Source: Marsupella aquatica (Eukaryota > Marchantiophyta). Taken from it: 64,000 nt of DNA. The stretch lies in NCBI GenBank assembly GCA_973895155.1, contig OZ316891.1, positions 29,698,001 through 29,762,000 of the forward strand, read 5' to 3'. The notes below the pieces were generated by a model. That model worked only from the letters and a program-made list of their open reading frames with translations. It had not been told where the DNA came from and made no database searches. The translations under genes and the position numbers were made by a program. This document shows positions 34,498-48,036 of the stretch, one piece after another (the stretch's first letter is position 1; every line of letters begins with the position of its first letter).

Positions 34498-37400
34498 ATG
34501 GTTATAATAACAGAGGTGAACTCTTTCGTAGACCTGGTGATAAAAGCTACCAACTTTGCTAACCAGCTCCAAGATAGCTGGTACAAAGGTTCTGCAGAGG
34601 TGGTTTCGTTCAAAGCCCAAGTCTGGATACTTCGTCAGAAGCATGAGCAGTGGAGCGCTCAGCTACTGAGACATGGCGTTTCGGAGGACGAACGGCTTTT
34701 GCGCGCAGTGCAGGCAGCCGTTCAAGTTCTGCAGGAGCAAGAGCAATACTTGAGCAGACTCCAGAAGAATCCCTTGTTGAGATTAAGGAGAAAGGCATTC
34801 CCAGGCCAGCTCACGTACTCTTTGAAGAATGTCTCGGACACCGTGGACGCTGGGCCTCAGCTGCTGGCAGCCAGGGTTGCTACGTTTGATGTCTTGGAGA
34901 GAATCAGAGCCCAGACTCCGGCTCCATTGCCTTTCCTTCCGGATCTCAATTACGTCCCGATTTCAGAGTCTATTCTGGCGATACGAAAGGCCTTGGAGGA
35001 TGAAGGGGGGCCTCGTGTAGTGTCTGTGGTTGGAGGCCCAGGACTGGGCAAGAGCAGTGTGGCAAAATATTTAGCACTCCAGTATCAAGAGGAGAGAAAG
35101 CAAGGCTTACTACAAACGCAGCGCAAGCCACTCAGTTTTCCCGATGGAGTCTATTATTTGTTTTGCGGAAAGGACGCCCACGACCAAGTTAAGCAGTTGC
35201 AGCTAAAGCTGCTCGACTGTCTGGGCTTTGGACCTGGCTCTTCAGCTCCACTGAATGTCGACCCGACGGGTAGCGGAATGCAGGAAGGGCGCTATCTTCA
35301 ACTATCGTCACATCAATTATTAATGAAGCTTAGATCACGCTTAGCTGAGCAAATGTTGCTCATTGTACTAGATGATCTATGGGAGCGGGAGGTATTGCAA
35401 GAGCTCTTAATTCCTGCGAAGGGAGTAAGATATCTAATAACATCCCAAATGAAAGAAATTTGGGGTCCGGCAGCAAGAATCCAAATGAGATATCCGACTT
35501 TTGCAGAAGCCAGGCAAATCATGTCTAATTATACAAACGGGCTTCCGCTGAAGGGACAATTTCCTCACAACATTCAGGTGGAATTCTTTCCGCATATTTT
35601 CTGCCAGAAGCTCAGGGAATCTGTGCATGTAGTACTTCTTGCTTTCATTTATTAGCAGCGATTGGCTCGTCAATTGGAAGAATGTGTTATTATCGATCCG
35701 TACGTTCAAATGTACAGGACGGCGATATTAAACCGTGATAGTTGATAACTAGTGCAGTCTATTATCTGTAAATGAAGGCTTTGCTGATTTCGAGCATTTT
35801 ACATTTCTTGCATGTAGAGTGTGACAGATGCCATCATCGAAAACGTAGGCTCCCATCCACTATGTTTGGCTAAAGTGGGCAGCAGCATCAACAGTAGCAG
35901 AGCAACTGATGCGAGCCATTGGAAAGCGAAGAATGATGCTATTCATCTTCTCCTTCACGAGGTCGACGAGTTCCAAGGCAGTCCAGTTATAGTGTACGAG
36001 CAATCTTACCAGCTCGAAATCGGGGCCTCCATGATGCTCATGGTGGAGTGTTTACATCCAAATGCACGTGGACTTCTCTTCTTGATTGCACTATTGGGGG
36101 GCGAACATTTGCCAGAAACCCTGGTGCGGTATTTTTACAAATGGATTCACCCGGCTGATCAATCCACAGATTTCCATCTGAAATACGAGAACCAGGAAAA
36201 GTACTTGGCGGACAGGTCCTTAGTTGATTTGCACATGCAACCTGGAAATGAGTTAACGTGGGAGAATGGAACCTTGGTTGGTCATTGCCTAAGGATGCAC
36301 TACATTCGGGAGAAAAAAGCTCTTGATCTCCGGTCTATCGCTGTCCAAATATTAGAAAGCAGTAATGACGGTGCAACTGATCTGAGTGTTCAGAAAGGGG
36401 ATGCAGAGGCAACGCTTGTTACGATCTTGAGTGCAATTTACTTTCGAAAACCGTTCACGGATGTCGTAGCAAATACTCTCGAAAAGCATTTTCGAATACT
36501 CGATGGTGGCACCATTCCACGAAACATGAGCAGGGGCATCGATCCTCATGATCTTTTGAGGTTGGCCAGGTCTGAAATGGATGCTCTAGTTTGGCTTATA
36601 AATATCAATCACGGAGATCCTGATTGGAAGCGGCAAGCGCATGGGTATGCCAAAAAGGTAAAAAGAGCTAGTAATTCACATTTTGCAATAATAATATATT
36701 AATTCCCATTAAAATACTGCATATATAGTTGAAGTATCAACATTCATTCAATCATTGCAGCATCAAGAATTAAGTGAGTAAAGTTGAAATACGCATCGTC
36801 TTGCTGCTTAACATCTCTTCTTTCAACTGCTTTCTCCGAACTCCTTCATTATTTACTAATTAACAACGTAATCTACATGCTCTTTTTCTTGTGGTCTGTA
36901 GATAATTATCAAGCTAGCCTGTCAAGGGAAATTGGATGACTACAGTATGGCAGGCTTGCTTCAACTCCCTCAAACAACCTCAGTTGCATGTGCGGTACTC
37001 GATAGGTACGTTGGGCCCTATGGTTCTCATAATTCAGACGAAACTGTCTGAAGCAGACGTGGCGAGACAATGAATACTCTGCTCGCTCTCTTGCATGACG
37101 ATGATGTATCAACCACGCGACGAGTTGCCGTCATTCGTGCTCTTGGGGTTGTTCTTGACTTTGAGAGCAGAGATACTATCCTCAGCGTGGCCGCTAAGTA
37201 TATGGAACTATTGGCCATGGATTATAGTGACCCTGCTCTGCAGATCGCTGTAGCACAGAACTTATTTTATTACCATCGTTGTGCTAGAAGAGCAGTTACT
37301 ATAATGGGCGAATTTACAAGAATTTTGGATGTCCTCATCTTACTAGTATCCGCGAAAGACTACAAGGTCCGAGTGTCTGCAGCAAAGACCACCCTCTGGT

Positions 37401-37753
37401 ATAGTCGATGGAAGTGTACTTCCCTCAAAGTAGCAGCCATACCACACGCTCTCGAAATGGTATTCAATTTGTTCCGTTCAGCAAAGACCTTCGGAAACCT
37501 TCCATTCAGTTGGGGATATTTTTCAGAACATCCACCATGTTGGGCAGGATACATCTTGGGTCACCTGTCCCACGTGGAAGAGAACAGGATCAAATTTCGT
37601 GCCCTTAAGAGCGGCTTAGATGGCTTGGCAAATATACTCGCTCGACTCAAGGGGACTTGGCAGACCACTGATAACGAGAGCCATCGTAGAGCATTGTGGC
37701 AACAAGCTTCTATAGCTGTTGGAATAGTGCATCATCTAGCACTAGCTCACTAA
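34498..37753 (+). pseudogene. NB-ARC/ARM-like gene, broken and 3'-truncated copy
   Basis: This copy aligns exon by exon with the intact gene at 43270-48036. Exons are 34498-35577 (360 codons), 35818-36657 (280 codons) and 36902 onward, all in phase. The start ATG matches the intact copy (MVII.EVNSF). Exon 1 encodes a helical N-terminal domain, then NB-ARC with P-loop GGPGLGKSS and Walker B LLIVLDDLWE. Exon 3 has a TGA at 37049-37051 where the intact copy has Ser, and loses homology at about 37740, where unrelated repeat-like sequence follows the frame end at 37753. The ARM end and TPR-like part are therefore missing. A shortened protein from exons 1-2 remains possible. The first intron donor is CAG|GTGGAA, weaker than in the intact copy. 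Upstream homology extends about 0.5 kb or more. Confidence 0.8.
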
Positions 37754-38177
37754 TCCTAGCACCCTTGATTAACTGTCCTTGGTGTCCAAATGCTTACACG
37801 GAACTCTTTGAGTAAACACTCCTCTAGCACCTTTGTAGGCAACTCTAGTACAAAGTTGCACTTGCTCCCTAACATAACCATCGCTTAACATTTGAACATT
37901 TGATCTTCACTAGTTGCACAAGCAACCAAACAGATAGGTAAATACCAGATAATAGAATATTCAATGGTCTTACTATTTGCAGGTACAAGCAACCAAACAC
38001 CTAAATAGTTAAATTCCCAATATAGAGATAACACAATGCTCAATGGTCCTCAATGGTACTCATTATTTGCATAAATAAGCACACACCTACAATAGATAAA
38101 TACCGGGGATATACACAGGATATATAACAGAAGAATCACACCTTAAGATCGTAGTGCTTGTATATGTGAATCACACC

Positions 38178-39282
38178 TTAAGATCGTAGTGCTTGTATAT
38201 CTTGAAGGGATGGTGACACATTCTTCCAATTGACCAGGCAAGAGCTTATTAAAGTAAAGCATGCAAGACTATATACACAGATTCGCTGAGATGAGCTTCT
38301 GGCAGAAAATATGTAGAAAGAATTGTACGTGAATGTTGTGAGGAATTTACCCTGCAGCGGAATTCGATTTGTATAATTGGACATGATTTGCCTGGCTTCT
38401 GCAAAACTTGAATACGTCATTTAGACTTTTGCTGCCGGACCCCAAATTTCTTTCATTTGGGATGTTATCAGATATCTTACTCACTTCGCAGAAACCGAGA
38501 GCTGTTGCAACACCTCCAGCTCCCACGGATCAACGAGTACAACAAGCACCATAATTTGTTCCGCTAAGCGTGATCTAAGTTTCATTGGATGTGACGAGTG
38601 GTGAAGATAGGCCCCCTCCTGCATTCCGTTACTCATTGGGCCGACATGTGGTGGAGCTGAAGAGCTTGGTCCAAAGCCCGGACAGTCTAGAGCAGCTCGA
38701 GCTGCAAAAGCTTCATTCGATCTGTCGTGGGAGTCCTTTCCGCAAATTAAATAAATAAGAGACTCCATCCGGAAAACTGAGTGGCGTGCCCTGCGTTTGT
38801 CGTAAGCTTTGCTTTCTCTTTGCTTTCTTTCTTCTTGATACTTGATACTGGAGTGCTAAGTATTTCACCACAATACTCTTGCCGGATTACTAAGTATTTC
38901 ACCACACTAGTCTTGCCCAGACAGTCCCAGACACCATCATTACACGAGGCCCCTCTTCATCCTCCAACTGAAGGCCTTTGGTATCGCCAGAATAGACTCT
39001 GAAATCGGGACGTAATTGAGATCCGGAAGGAGAGGCAATGGAGCCGAAGTCTGGGCTCCGATTCTCTCAAGTATTGCTCTTGCTCCTGCAGAACTTGAAC
39101 GGCTGCCTGCACTGTAGCTGAGCGCTCCACTGATCATGCTTCTGACAAAGTATGCAGACTTAGTCTTTGAAGGAATGCATCTCTGCCAAACTTTTGTACC
39201 AACCGTCTCGGAGCTGGTTAGCAAAGTTGGTAGCTTTTATCACCGGGTCTACGGAAGAGTTGACCTCTGTTATTATGACCAT
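38178..39282 (-). pseudogene. Inverted fragment of the NB-ARC gene (exon 1 and start of intron 1)
   Basis: Reading leftwards from an ATG at 39282-39280 (MVIITEVNSS), the fragment matches exon 1 of the neighbouring genes. It soon meets a stop (after MHSFKD) and deletions. Later pieces are recognisable: LNYVPISESILAI (near 39000), DSHDRSNEAFAARAALDCPGF and MQEGAYL (38760-38600), RLAEQIM...DPWELEVLQQL (38575-38490), and ARQIMSNYTNRIPLQGKF continuing into intron-1 sequence (38400-38180). The P-loop region is missing or disrupted. Homology to the shared upstream region continues rightwards to about 39700. This is a dead inverted duplicate. Confidence 0.82.
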
Positions 39283-39949
39283 CTGGGTGTTACGCGAGAG
39301 CGGGCGCTACTGTAGGGGAACCCGGGGGGTCAAGGAGCTCTACCCCAATTCAAGAGAAGAATAGCTAAACCGTTACTTAGGAGCGTGAGTTCAAAAATCC
39401 CGATCATTGTCTTTAGACAATCCTGCCGTCGCAGGTTTTGAAGGAATCGAGATGTTAACACAATCCTAGATCATGCTCAATAGAAGAAACCTGCTGCAAA
39501 GCTGAAGTGAACCAACCCGACGCACTATTGCCTAGATCTTTAGTAGGGGAAGGAGGGGAAGTACTGGAAGACATCTGCATGATCATATTTTCAGGTCATG
39601 CAAAGCTACAATGGAACAACGGACCGCCCAACTTCGACCAGGGACGAACTATAGAAGCGAAATTGTGCATCGAATGAAGATGTGCGTCTCTCCTGCGGCC
39701 AAGTCGATGCCAAACTGTAGAAACTTCTCGACCCCCAGCTACTCTCTCGGTCACAACCAATGCTTAGCCAAATCTCCTTTGCAAAGTAAATACAATTATC
39801 GGATTGGAAATCAGACGGTCGATCGTAGAGGCTCGATCTATTCATGTCGCTATTGCAAGACGCTAAGCCGCGGTGGGCAGACGGCGACGCGTTGTAGTGG
39901 GCCGCCAGTCTTTGATTAGAGAAGCACATTCCGAATTTTATTTTTATTT

Positions 39950-41133
39950 TCCTTGGGTCATCAAGGAACATGTTTGTGTTTTTTTTGGTCTTGTAGTGAT
40001 AAGAAAGTAAATAAAATATGAGAGCATTATTAGAAGGATAAAATAATACCAATAAATTACATACCAAGAAAATAAATCAAATATGAAAACATAACTAAAA
40101 GGATAAAATAATACCAAGAAAATACATACCGAGAAATTCACACTGACCAATAAAAAAATACAAGTCAAGTTTTATAACACAAAGATACTACTGTGTGCAT
40201 TTAATTTAATGTGCCTTATGAATGAGCGCTCATTACAATACAAACCATAAACTTAGAAAAGAAAAAGATGAAGGGAACTTAAGACACTATGTGCGGGACT
40301 ATGTGTTCATGTTATTGAAAATCATTTCTCTCAGTCATGATATAGCATGCTCATCGTGGAACATGTTTGAATTTTTGTTTTGTAGTGATAAATAAAATAT
40401 GAGAACATAACTAGAAGTATTTGTGCACAGTGACCAATGAAAAGCATAATCAAGGATGGTACGATGTGTGCACTTAATTCAATATCTTCATGAATGATAC
40501 CCATTTCAATAAAAATCATAAACTTAGGAAAGAAAGACATGAGGAGAACTTAAGACACAATCAGAATCATTTCTCTTATTCATGAGAATGTTCCAGTGGT
40601 GTAGCAGTTTATTTCATCTCTAATAAAACACAAACATTAAAATTTATAAGGGGGCTGCCAAAATATGTTCAAAATACTTTACAATACTAAAAATTAATGG
40701 GGTCCATAAAATAATTAAAAATGTATATGATACACAGGTTGCCCCTTCATAAGGCACATTGAAATACAAATATATGACACCAAAACTCTGAATAAGACAA
40801 AATCTGAAAGATGTATTCACCATATAACAGTTTCAAGTGGTGGAACTGGTGATCATATATCTCTAATAGATCATAAACTTTAAAAGTTATATGGGGACAT
40901 CCAAAATAAATTCAAAATACTCTAGAACACCTAAAATTAAAGGGGTCTAAAAATCAAAGGGGTTTGAAAGGCACATTGAAATAATTTAAAATACATGACA
41001 TAAAATCTGAATAAGATAAAATGTGAAAAGTGTATTCACCATATAACAGCTTCAAAAATTTCTTGGCCAATGCGCTATCATAGACTTGCCATGCTAGATA
41101 TTGTCAAATGGGTGATACGCCTTAGTACACAGA
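39950..41133. other. AT-rich intergenic sequence between NB-ARC copies
   Basis: No gene is seen. Short phrases such as GAATAAGACAAAAT, ATTCACCATATAACAG and CATAAACTTAGGAAAGAAA recur within it and in 31200-32000. It therefore appears to be the upstream part of the same duplication unit that produced the two plus-strand NB-ARC genes. Confidence 0.55.
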
Positions 41134-42444
41134 TTCAACATAATTTTTTGGACAGTCTACACGAGAAAGAGAGCGAGAGCGGGGCAATATTTCTGTGCAA
41201 AGAAAGACACGCTGGAGATTATTTTAGTGTCTAGGGGTCGATGACGCAATCATGTTGTCTGAGGCAGCAGCTTGTATAATTTGTCCTGACCGAGGGGATT
41301 TTGCTCTCTGAGCAAAGACCATAGCTGTACTGTGCAATCCTATTGACAGTTAGTTTACTCATAGAGTAGCGCTTGGGTACACCTCACCATGGAATACACA
41401 AAATGGGGGGCGAGTGGCAAAACTAATTTCCCTAACAAATAAGCCAAGTTTGAATTTACTAGCTAGGCTAGGTGTCCTTTTTTGCATTTTTGCATGAAAA
41501 TTTGTACATGTACATAGTTACGGACTTTTCACTTCCATCGTTTTTCCTCTGTCCTGTCCTCTGTGGGCTTATGTCCTTGCTTTTTCTCCAATTGCTCACT
41601 TTACTCAATCAAAAACTATAATAAGAGGTTACACCATTTTTTGGGTATGGGGGGCTGTTTTGAGTGGAAAAAATCCAAATGGAAAAAAAAATGAAGCAAT
41701 AATAGTCACCAAAAATGAGGTGGCCTTGACATAGGCTGCCTCGGATATAGAAAAAAATGAAGCAATAATAGTCACAAAAAAATGAGGTGGCCTTGTTATA
41801 GGCTGCCTCGGATATGGAAAAAAAATGAAGCAAATAATAGTCACAAAAAAATAGGCTGCAAAATTGTCTAAGTGCTCAGACATGATACCAAAGGCAAAGC
41901 AACTGATGAATGCTCAGACATGATCCCAAAGACAAAGGAACCCAATGAAAGGAAGGAAAAGAGGGGAAAAACAAGTGAAGGGGACCCACCCAAGGAACAA
42001 GTACCAAAAAGTGACCAACAAAGGAGCCCTTAAACCCTTTGTTTTCTCCCCTATTCAAGTTCAAGGGGGTCTGGGGTAGCTTGGGCTAGTCCCGAAATTA
42101 AGGGGCTATTTTGCCGAGTTGGGGTAAATGGACATGGGCACGGTAAATGGACATGGGCAAAAAGGTTCAGTATAGCTTCTACGCAATTTCCAAGTTTCCA
42201 AAGAACGCAAAAGCGTGCCTGGGCATACAGTGGTGGGTCTTGCTCGAGACAAAGTCTGGGTAAGCACAAGTAGAGAATCATCCTAGCGGCCATGTACGTG
42301 AGGCTCGATTTGTGTGGCAGCCTCGCCTCTGGGCCAGTGAACGTCAACATGATTCCGTCATCGACCCATACGCACCACAATATTCCAGACATTGTGCTGC
42401 CCCGCTCTCGCTCTCTTTCTAGACAGTCCAAAAGTTATGTTGAA
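41134..42444. mobile_element. Possible terminal-inverted-repeat element, ~1.3 kb
   Basis: The left end (from TTCAACATAA at 41134, through AGAGAGCGAGAGCGGGGCA, to GGTCGATGACGCAATCATG near 41260) is repeated in inverse at the right end (42347-42444). Arms are about 100-130 bp. The interior has a 66-bp tandem repeat (41691-41860, unit ATGAAGCAATAATAGTCAC) and no transposase, so it would be non-autonomous. A second direct copy of the right-arm sequence lies at 42513-42568. Boundaries and target duplication are not established. Confidence 0.5.
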
Positions 42445-43269
42445 TTGTTGATCCATTTTGACCCCTAGGCAATACAATATTCTACAGAAGTTTGTCTCTT
42501 TCCACAAATCTTCTGCCCCGCTCTCGCTCTCTGTCTAGACAGTCCAGAAATTATGATGAATTGTTGATCACTTGATCCACCCGTAATGGGCCGAAAGTCC
42601 CTCGTTTCTCATGTAGTCAAAGTCTCGCGGCCCCACTTCAGCGCGTTGGCGTCTACCAAACGGGACTTCGTTACCCAACGCGACTTCGTGCAATATATGG
42701 CCACACGGCCAGATCGAGCTTCTACGATCGATCAGTCTAATTTCCCTTCCGATCGGTCTAATCTCCCTTCCGATATTGCAGTTATTGGCACAGATGAACA
42801 AAATATGGCGAACCATTGCTTGTGACCGAGACAGGAGCTGGGGATCGATTAGTTTGTATAGTTTGGCGTCGACTCGGCTGCAGCAGAAACACCGATCTTC
42901 ATTCGAGGCATAAATTCACTTTTGCAGTTCGTCCGTGGTCGAAGTTGGCAGGTCCATTGTTCTATTTGAGCTTTGCATGACCTGAAATATGATCAGATGT
43001 AATCCATTCGAGTACTCCAATCCCTCCTTCTGCTACTAACCACAATCATGCGTCCGGTTGTCAGGTTCAGTTCGATCAGCTTTGCAGCAGGTTTCTTCTA
43101 TTTAGCATGATCTAGGATTGTGTCAACAGCTCCATTCCTTCAAAAGCTGTGACAGTGCGATTGTTAAAAGCCTTCTACCGGTTTGACTTTTCTTCTATTT
43201 CAATTCGGGTCAAGCTTCTCGATCCCCCCAGGTTCCCTCCCGTAGCGATCGCTCTAGCGTCGCAACCAG

Positions 43270-46200
43270 ATGGTTATCATTAGAGAGGTCAACTCTTTCA
43301 TAGACCTGGTGGTCAAAGCTACAACCTTTGCTAACCAACTCCAAGATAATTGGTACCAAGGTTCGGCAGAGGTGCATTCGTTCAAACACCAAGTCTGGAT
43401 ACTTCGTCAGAAGCATGATCAGTGGAGCGCTCAGCTACGGAGACATGGGGTTTCGGAGGACGAAATTCTTTTGCGTGCAGTGCAGGCAGCCGTTCAAGTT
43501 CTGCAGGACCAAGAGCAATACTTGAGAAGGCTCCAGAAGAATCCTTTGTTGAGATTGAGGAGAAAGGCATTCCCAAGCCTGCTCACGTACTCTTTGAAGA
43601 ATGTGTCGGACATCGTGGACGCTGGGCCTCAGCTGCTGGCAGCAAGGGTTGCTACGTTTGACCTCTTGGAGAGAGTCGGGGCCCAGACTCCGGCTCAATT
43701 GCCTTTCATTCCGGATCCCAGTTACGTCCCGATTTCACAAACTATTCTGGAGATACGAAAGGCCTTGGAGGATAATGAAGGGCCTCGTGTAGTGTCTGTG
43801 TTTGGAGGGCCAGGATTGGGCAAGACTAGTGTGGTGAAATATTTAGCACTCCAGTATCAAGAGGAGAGACAGCAAGGTTTACGACAAACCCAGCGCAAGC
43901 CACTCAGTTTTCCTGATGGAGTCTATTATTTGTTTTGCGGAAAGGACGACAAGGACGCCCAAGACAGAGTGAAGCAGTTGCAGCTAGACCTGCTCGACTG
44001 TCTGGGCTTTGGACCAGGCTCTTCAGCTCCACGGAATGTCGAATGGACGGGTAACGGAATGCAGGAAGGGGCCTATCTTGACCTAACGTCACCTCAACTG
44101 AAGCTCCAATCACGCTTAGCTGAGCAAATGTTGCTCATTGTACTAGATGATATCTGGGAGCGGGAGGTATTGCAACAGCTCTTGGTTCCTGTGAAGGGAG
44201 TAAAATATCTGATAACTTCCCAAATGAAAGAAATTTGGAGTCCGGCAGCAAAAATCCAGATGAGATATCCGACTTTTGGAGAAGCCAGGCAAATCATGTC
44301 TAATTATACAAACGGGCTTCCGATGAAGGGAAAATTTCCTCACAACATTCAGGTACAATTCTTTCTACAAATTTTCTGCATGAAGTTCAGGGAATCTGTG
44401 GATACAGCCTTGCGTTCACTTATTAGCAGCTCTTGCCTCATCAATTGGAAGAATGTGCTACCGTGTGTTCAAAATGTACAAGGAATGAGATCTTAAACAG
44501 TGATATAGGTACTAACTAGTTACGTCTATTATATGTAACGGCTTCGCTGATTTCGAGCATTTTATTGTTCCTGTAGAGTGTGACGGATGCCATCATCCAA
44601 AACGTAGGCTCGCATCCACTATGTTTGGCTAATGTGGGCATTAGCATCAACAGCAGCAGAGCAACTGATGGGAGCCGTTGGAAAGCGATAAATGATGATA
44701 TTCATGCTCTCCTTCACGAGGTCGACGAGGTCCAGGGCAGTCCAGCTATAGTGTATGAGCAATCTTACCATTCCAAAATCGGGGCCTCGATGATGCTCAT
44801 GGTGGAGTGTTTACATCCAAATGCACGTGGACTCCTCTTCTTGATTGCATTATTGGGGGGCGAACATTTGCCAGAAACTCTGGTGAGGTATTTTTACAAA
44901 TGGATGCACCCGGCCGAGCCATCCACAGATGTCCACCTGAAATACGAGAACCAGGAAAAGTACTTGGCAGACAGGTCATTGGTTGACATGCACGTTCAAG
45001 GAAATGAGTCAACGCTGGAAAAAAGAACCTTGACTGGTCATGGCTTAAGGATGCGCTACATTCGGGAGAAAAATGCTCCCGATGTCCAGTCTATCGCTGC
45101 CCAAATAGTACAAAGCGGTAATCAAGGTGGGACTGAACTGAGTATTCAGAAAGGGGATGCAGAGGCAACGCTTGTTACGATCTTGAGTGCAATGTACTTC
45201 CCAAAACCGTTAACGGTTGTGGTAGCAAATACTCTCGAAAAGCATCTTCGAATACTCGCTGATGGCACCATTCCTCGAAACCTAAGTCGGGGCATCGATC
45301 CCCATAAGCTTTTGAGCTTCGCAAGGTCTAAAATGAATGATCTAGTTTGGCTTATAAACGTCGATCACAGAGATCCTGATTGGAAGCACCAAGCGCACGG
45401 GTATGCCAAAAAGGTAAAAGTAGTTAGTAATTCACATTTTGCAATAACAATTCCCTTCAAGTAAGTCTACGTAGTTGAAAAAATCACCATTCATGGAAGC
45501 TATTTACGATCAAGAAGTGAATAAAATTGAAATCCACATTGACTTGATGCTTAACATCCTCTTCTTTCAAGTGGCTTCTTCGAGCTTACTCTGGTTACTA
45601 ACAACATCATCTACATGCTCGTTTTCTTGTGGTCCGTAGATAATTATCAAGCTAGCCTGTCAAGGGACATTGGATGACTACAGTATGGCAGGCTTGCTTC
45701 AACTCCCTCAAACAACCACAGTTGCATGTGCCGTACTCGATGGGTACTTTGGGCCCTATGGTTCTCATGATTCAGACCGAACAGTCTCAAGCACAAATGG
45801 CGAGACAATGAATACTCTGCTCGCTCTCTTGCATGACGATGGTGTATCAACCACGAGACGAGTTGCCGTAATTCGTGCTCTTGGCGTTATTCTTGACTAT
45901 GAGAGCAAAGATACCATCCTCAGCGTGGCCGCCAAGTATATGGAAGTACTGGCGATAGATTTCAGTGACTCTGTTCTCCAGATTGCTGTAGCGCAGTACT
46001 GGTGCCGATACTATTTCTGCGCTAGAAGAGGAGCAATTCTGATGGGCGAATTTACAAGAATTTTGGATTGCCTCATGGGCTTACTAGTCTCCGGGAAAGC
46101 CTACAAGGTCCGACTTTCTGCAGCAAAGGCCCTCCTCTGGTTCTGTCAATGGAAGTGTACGTCCCTCAAAGTAGCAGCCATACCACACGCCCTCGAAATA

Positions 46201-48036
46201 CTATTCAATTTGTTCCTCTCAATAAAGACCCTCGGAAACCTTCCATTCACTTGGGGATTTCGTACGGAAGATCCACCATATTTGGCAGGATACATGTTGG
46301 GTTACCTGACCTCCGTGGAGGAGAACAGGAACGAATTTTGTGCCGTCAAGAGCGGTTTAGATGGCCTTGGAAATATACTCGCTCGACTCAAGGGGACTTG
46401 GCAGGCCACTGATAACGAGAGACATCGTAGAGAACTAGAGGAACAAGCTTCTATAGCTGCTGGGATACTGGATCATCTAGCGTTAGACAAGGACCTTCGA
46501 GATTCCATTGCTTCCCTGCCTGGGCTTGAGGAAGGTTTGCTCTTCTTGCAGCTTATCGAGATTCGTAGAATCCCAGATCGCGTGTCTAATCAGAGCACAT
46601 ATCTTGTGCCCTTCAACTCTACGAGGGCACTCACAAAGCTCTGCTTCACTTCCACTAGTCCAAGATTCAGAGAGGTGCCACCTCTGAAACAAGTACAAGG
46701 AGTGTCTTCTTGTGACAAATTTTCTCCGGAGATGGAATTGACGGCATACTGCAATATGTATTGGACTCGTGCTCTTACGCACACTGAAATGGGGGCGTAC
46801 ACGGAAGCTCTTGAAAACTTGAATCTCGCTCAACATCATTTTGATCAGATCCCTACTCCGGAGGATGGTCGGCTGCTTATATATATGACCACCTCCATGA
46901 GATGTGGAGGTCTCGCTGCAACCATTCTCAGGTATGAAACCAGTTTGCCTGTTTATACACCGTACTTCAGTTTTTAATCAATACCATTTGGCAAGTGTCC
47001 CGAATTTATGATCTCGCAGATTACCTGTGAGCAGCAGTTTTGATGTCTCTATTAATTCCCTTTCATGATTTTTCACTTTCTAATTTCACGCGAGGGTATT
47101 TTTGGAGAACAATGCACAATCAAGAAATTGGATTCTGTATATTTTTCATGAACTAATAGAACTAAAAAATCTCTTAGTAGTCAAGTGTATAAAGGTCATG
47201 TTAACAGAGCATTGTGGAAAATAATAGCCTCAGTCCCAAAATTGTAGCTGAAATTTAAACTCTAGTTTTCAGGGGCATTATAGCACACAATGCTCTCTAA
47301 ACAGATCCTGTAATATATTTCATGTATTTAGTGATTTTTCTCTTTTGTCCTGATATTTAATTTTCTGTGCTTTACTAAGAAGATGCAGACTCCACATTCC
47401 AATACTTAGGGCATTTTGAAACTTGTCCTCTACCTTTCTTAAAAGAAAAAATGAAAAATCTGTCAGAAATTTTAAGTGTATGGGGCCCACACTGTTACAA
47501 GGGCATTGTAGGCAATTATGCCCCTCTAAACTTGAGCTAAAGCCCTAGCATTTGCTAGTAGAGCACTTACTATTCAACTGACATACTAATTAGCCTGTCT
47601 TCACAGCTTTACTCGGAGATTTCTTCAAGCTATGTCGGGGGATCACGCAGGCACCTTATCGGGTTCAAATAGAGTTGAGAGCACCTTCAGGCAGAGGTGG
47701 AAACGAGCCTACAGGGTAGGATTTGCTTTAACAGAAAAGGGAATCTTAAAGAGGGTTTGCGAAGATTTAAAAGGGGCCAATGATGACTTGAATGGAGCTT
47801 GTCAAGTAAGTCAGGAATCTGGGGCTTGTAGTGAGCTCCGTTTGTTTAATATTCTCAAGCAGCGAGGCTATGTCAAATATTTGATGAAGGACAAAGTTGG
47901 AGGCAAGGCAGATGCAGAATCTTCCCCACAACTGCAGCTCAAACATACCTTTCCTGATGTTGAAGCAACTGAAGATTGTAAGCTGTTTTGGGACCCAAGG
48001 AACCTACCAATTAATTATCTGGGTTACTTCTCCTGA
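43270..48036 (+). CDS. NB-ARC protein with ARM-like and TPR-like C-terminus, four exons, intact
   Basis: CDS = join(43270..44352, 44577..45413, 45640..46931, 47607..48036): 3642 nt, 1213 aa plus stop, GT-AG junctions, phases consistent. Exon 1 (361 aa) has a helical N-terminal domain (VNSFIDLVVKATTFANQL; not TIR, kinase or recognisable RPW8), then NB-ARC with P-loop GGPGLGKTS (residues 179-187) and Walker B LLIVLDDIWE (288-297). Exon 2 covers the rest of the nucleotide-binding module (LLFLIALLGGEHLPETLVRY). Exon 3 has armadillo/HEAT-like helices (TMNTLLALLHDDGVSTTRR, VRLSAAKALLW) and a TPR-like helix pair (AYCNMYWTRAL, GAYTEALENLNLA). Exon 4 encodes an unrecognised tail. No LRR is present. 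These proteins act as ATP-driven switches, usually in immunity. A strong GTAAGT at 47806 in exon 4 could be an alternative donor, so the C-terminus is less certain. Confidence 0.82.
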
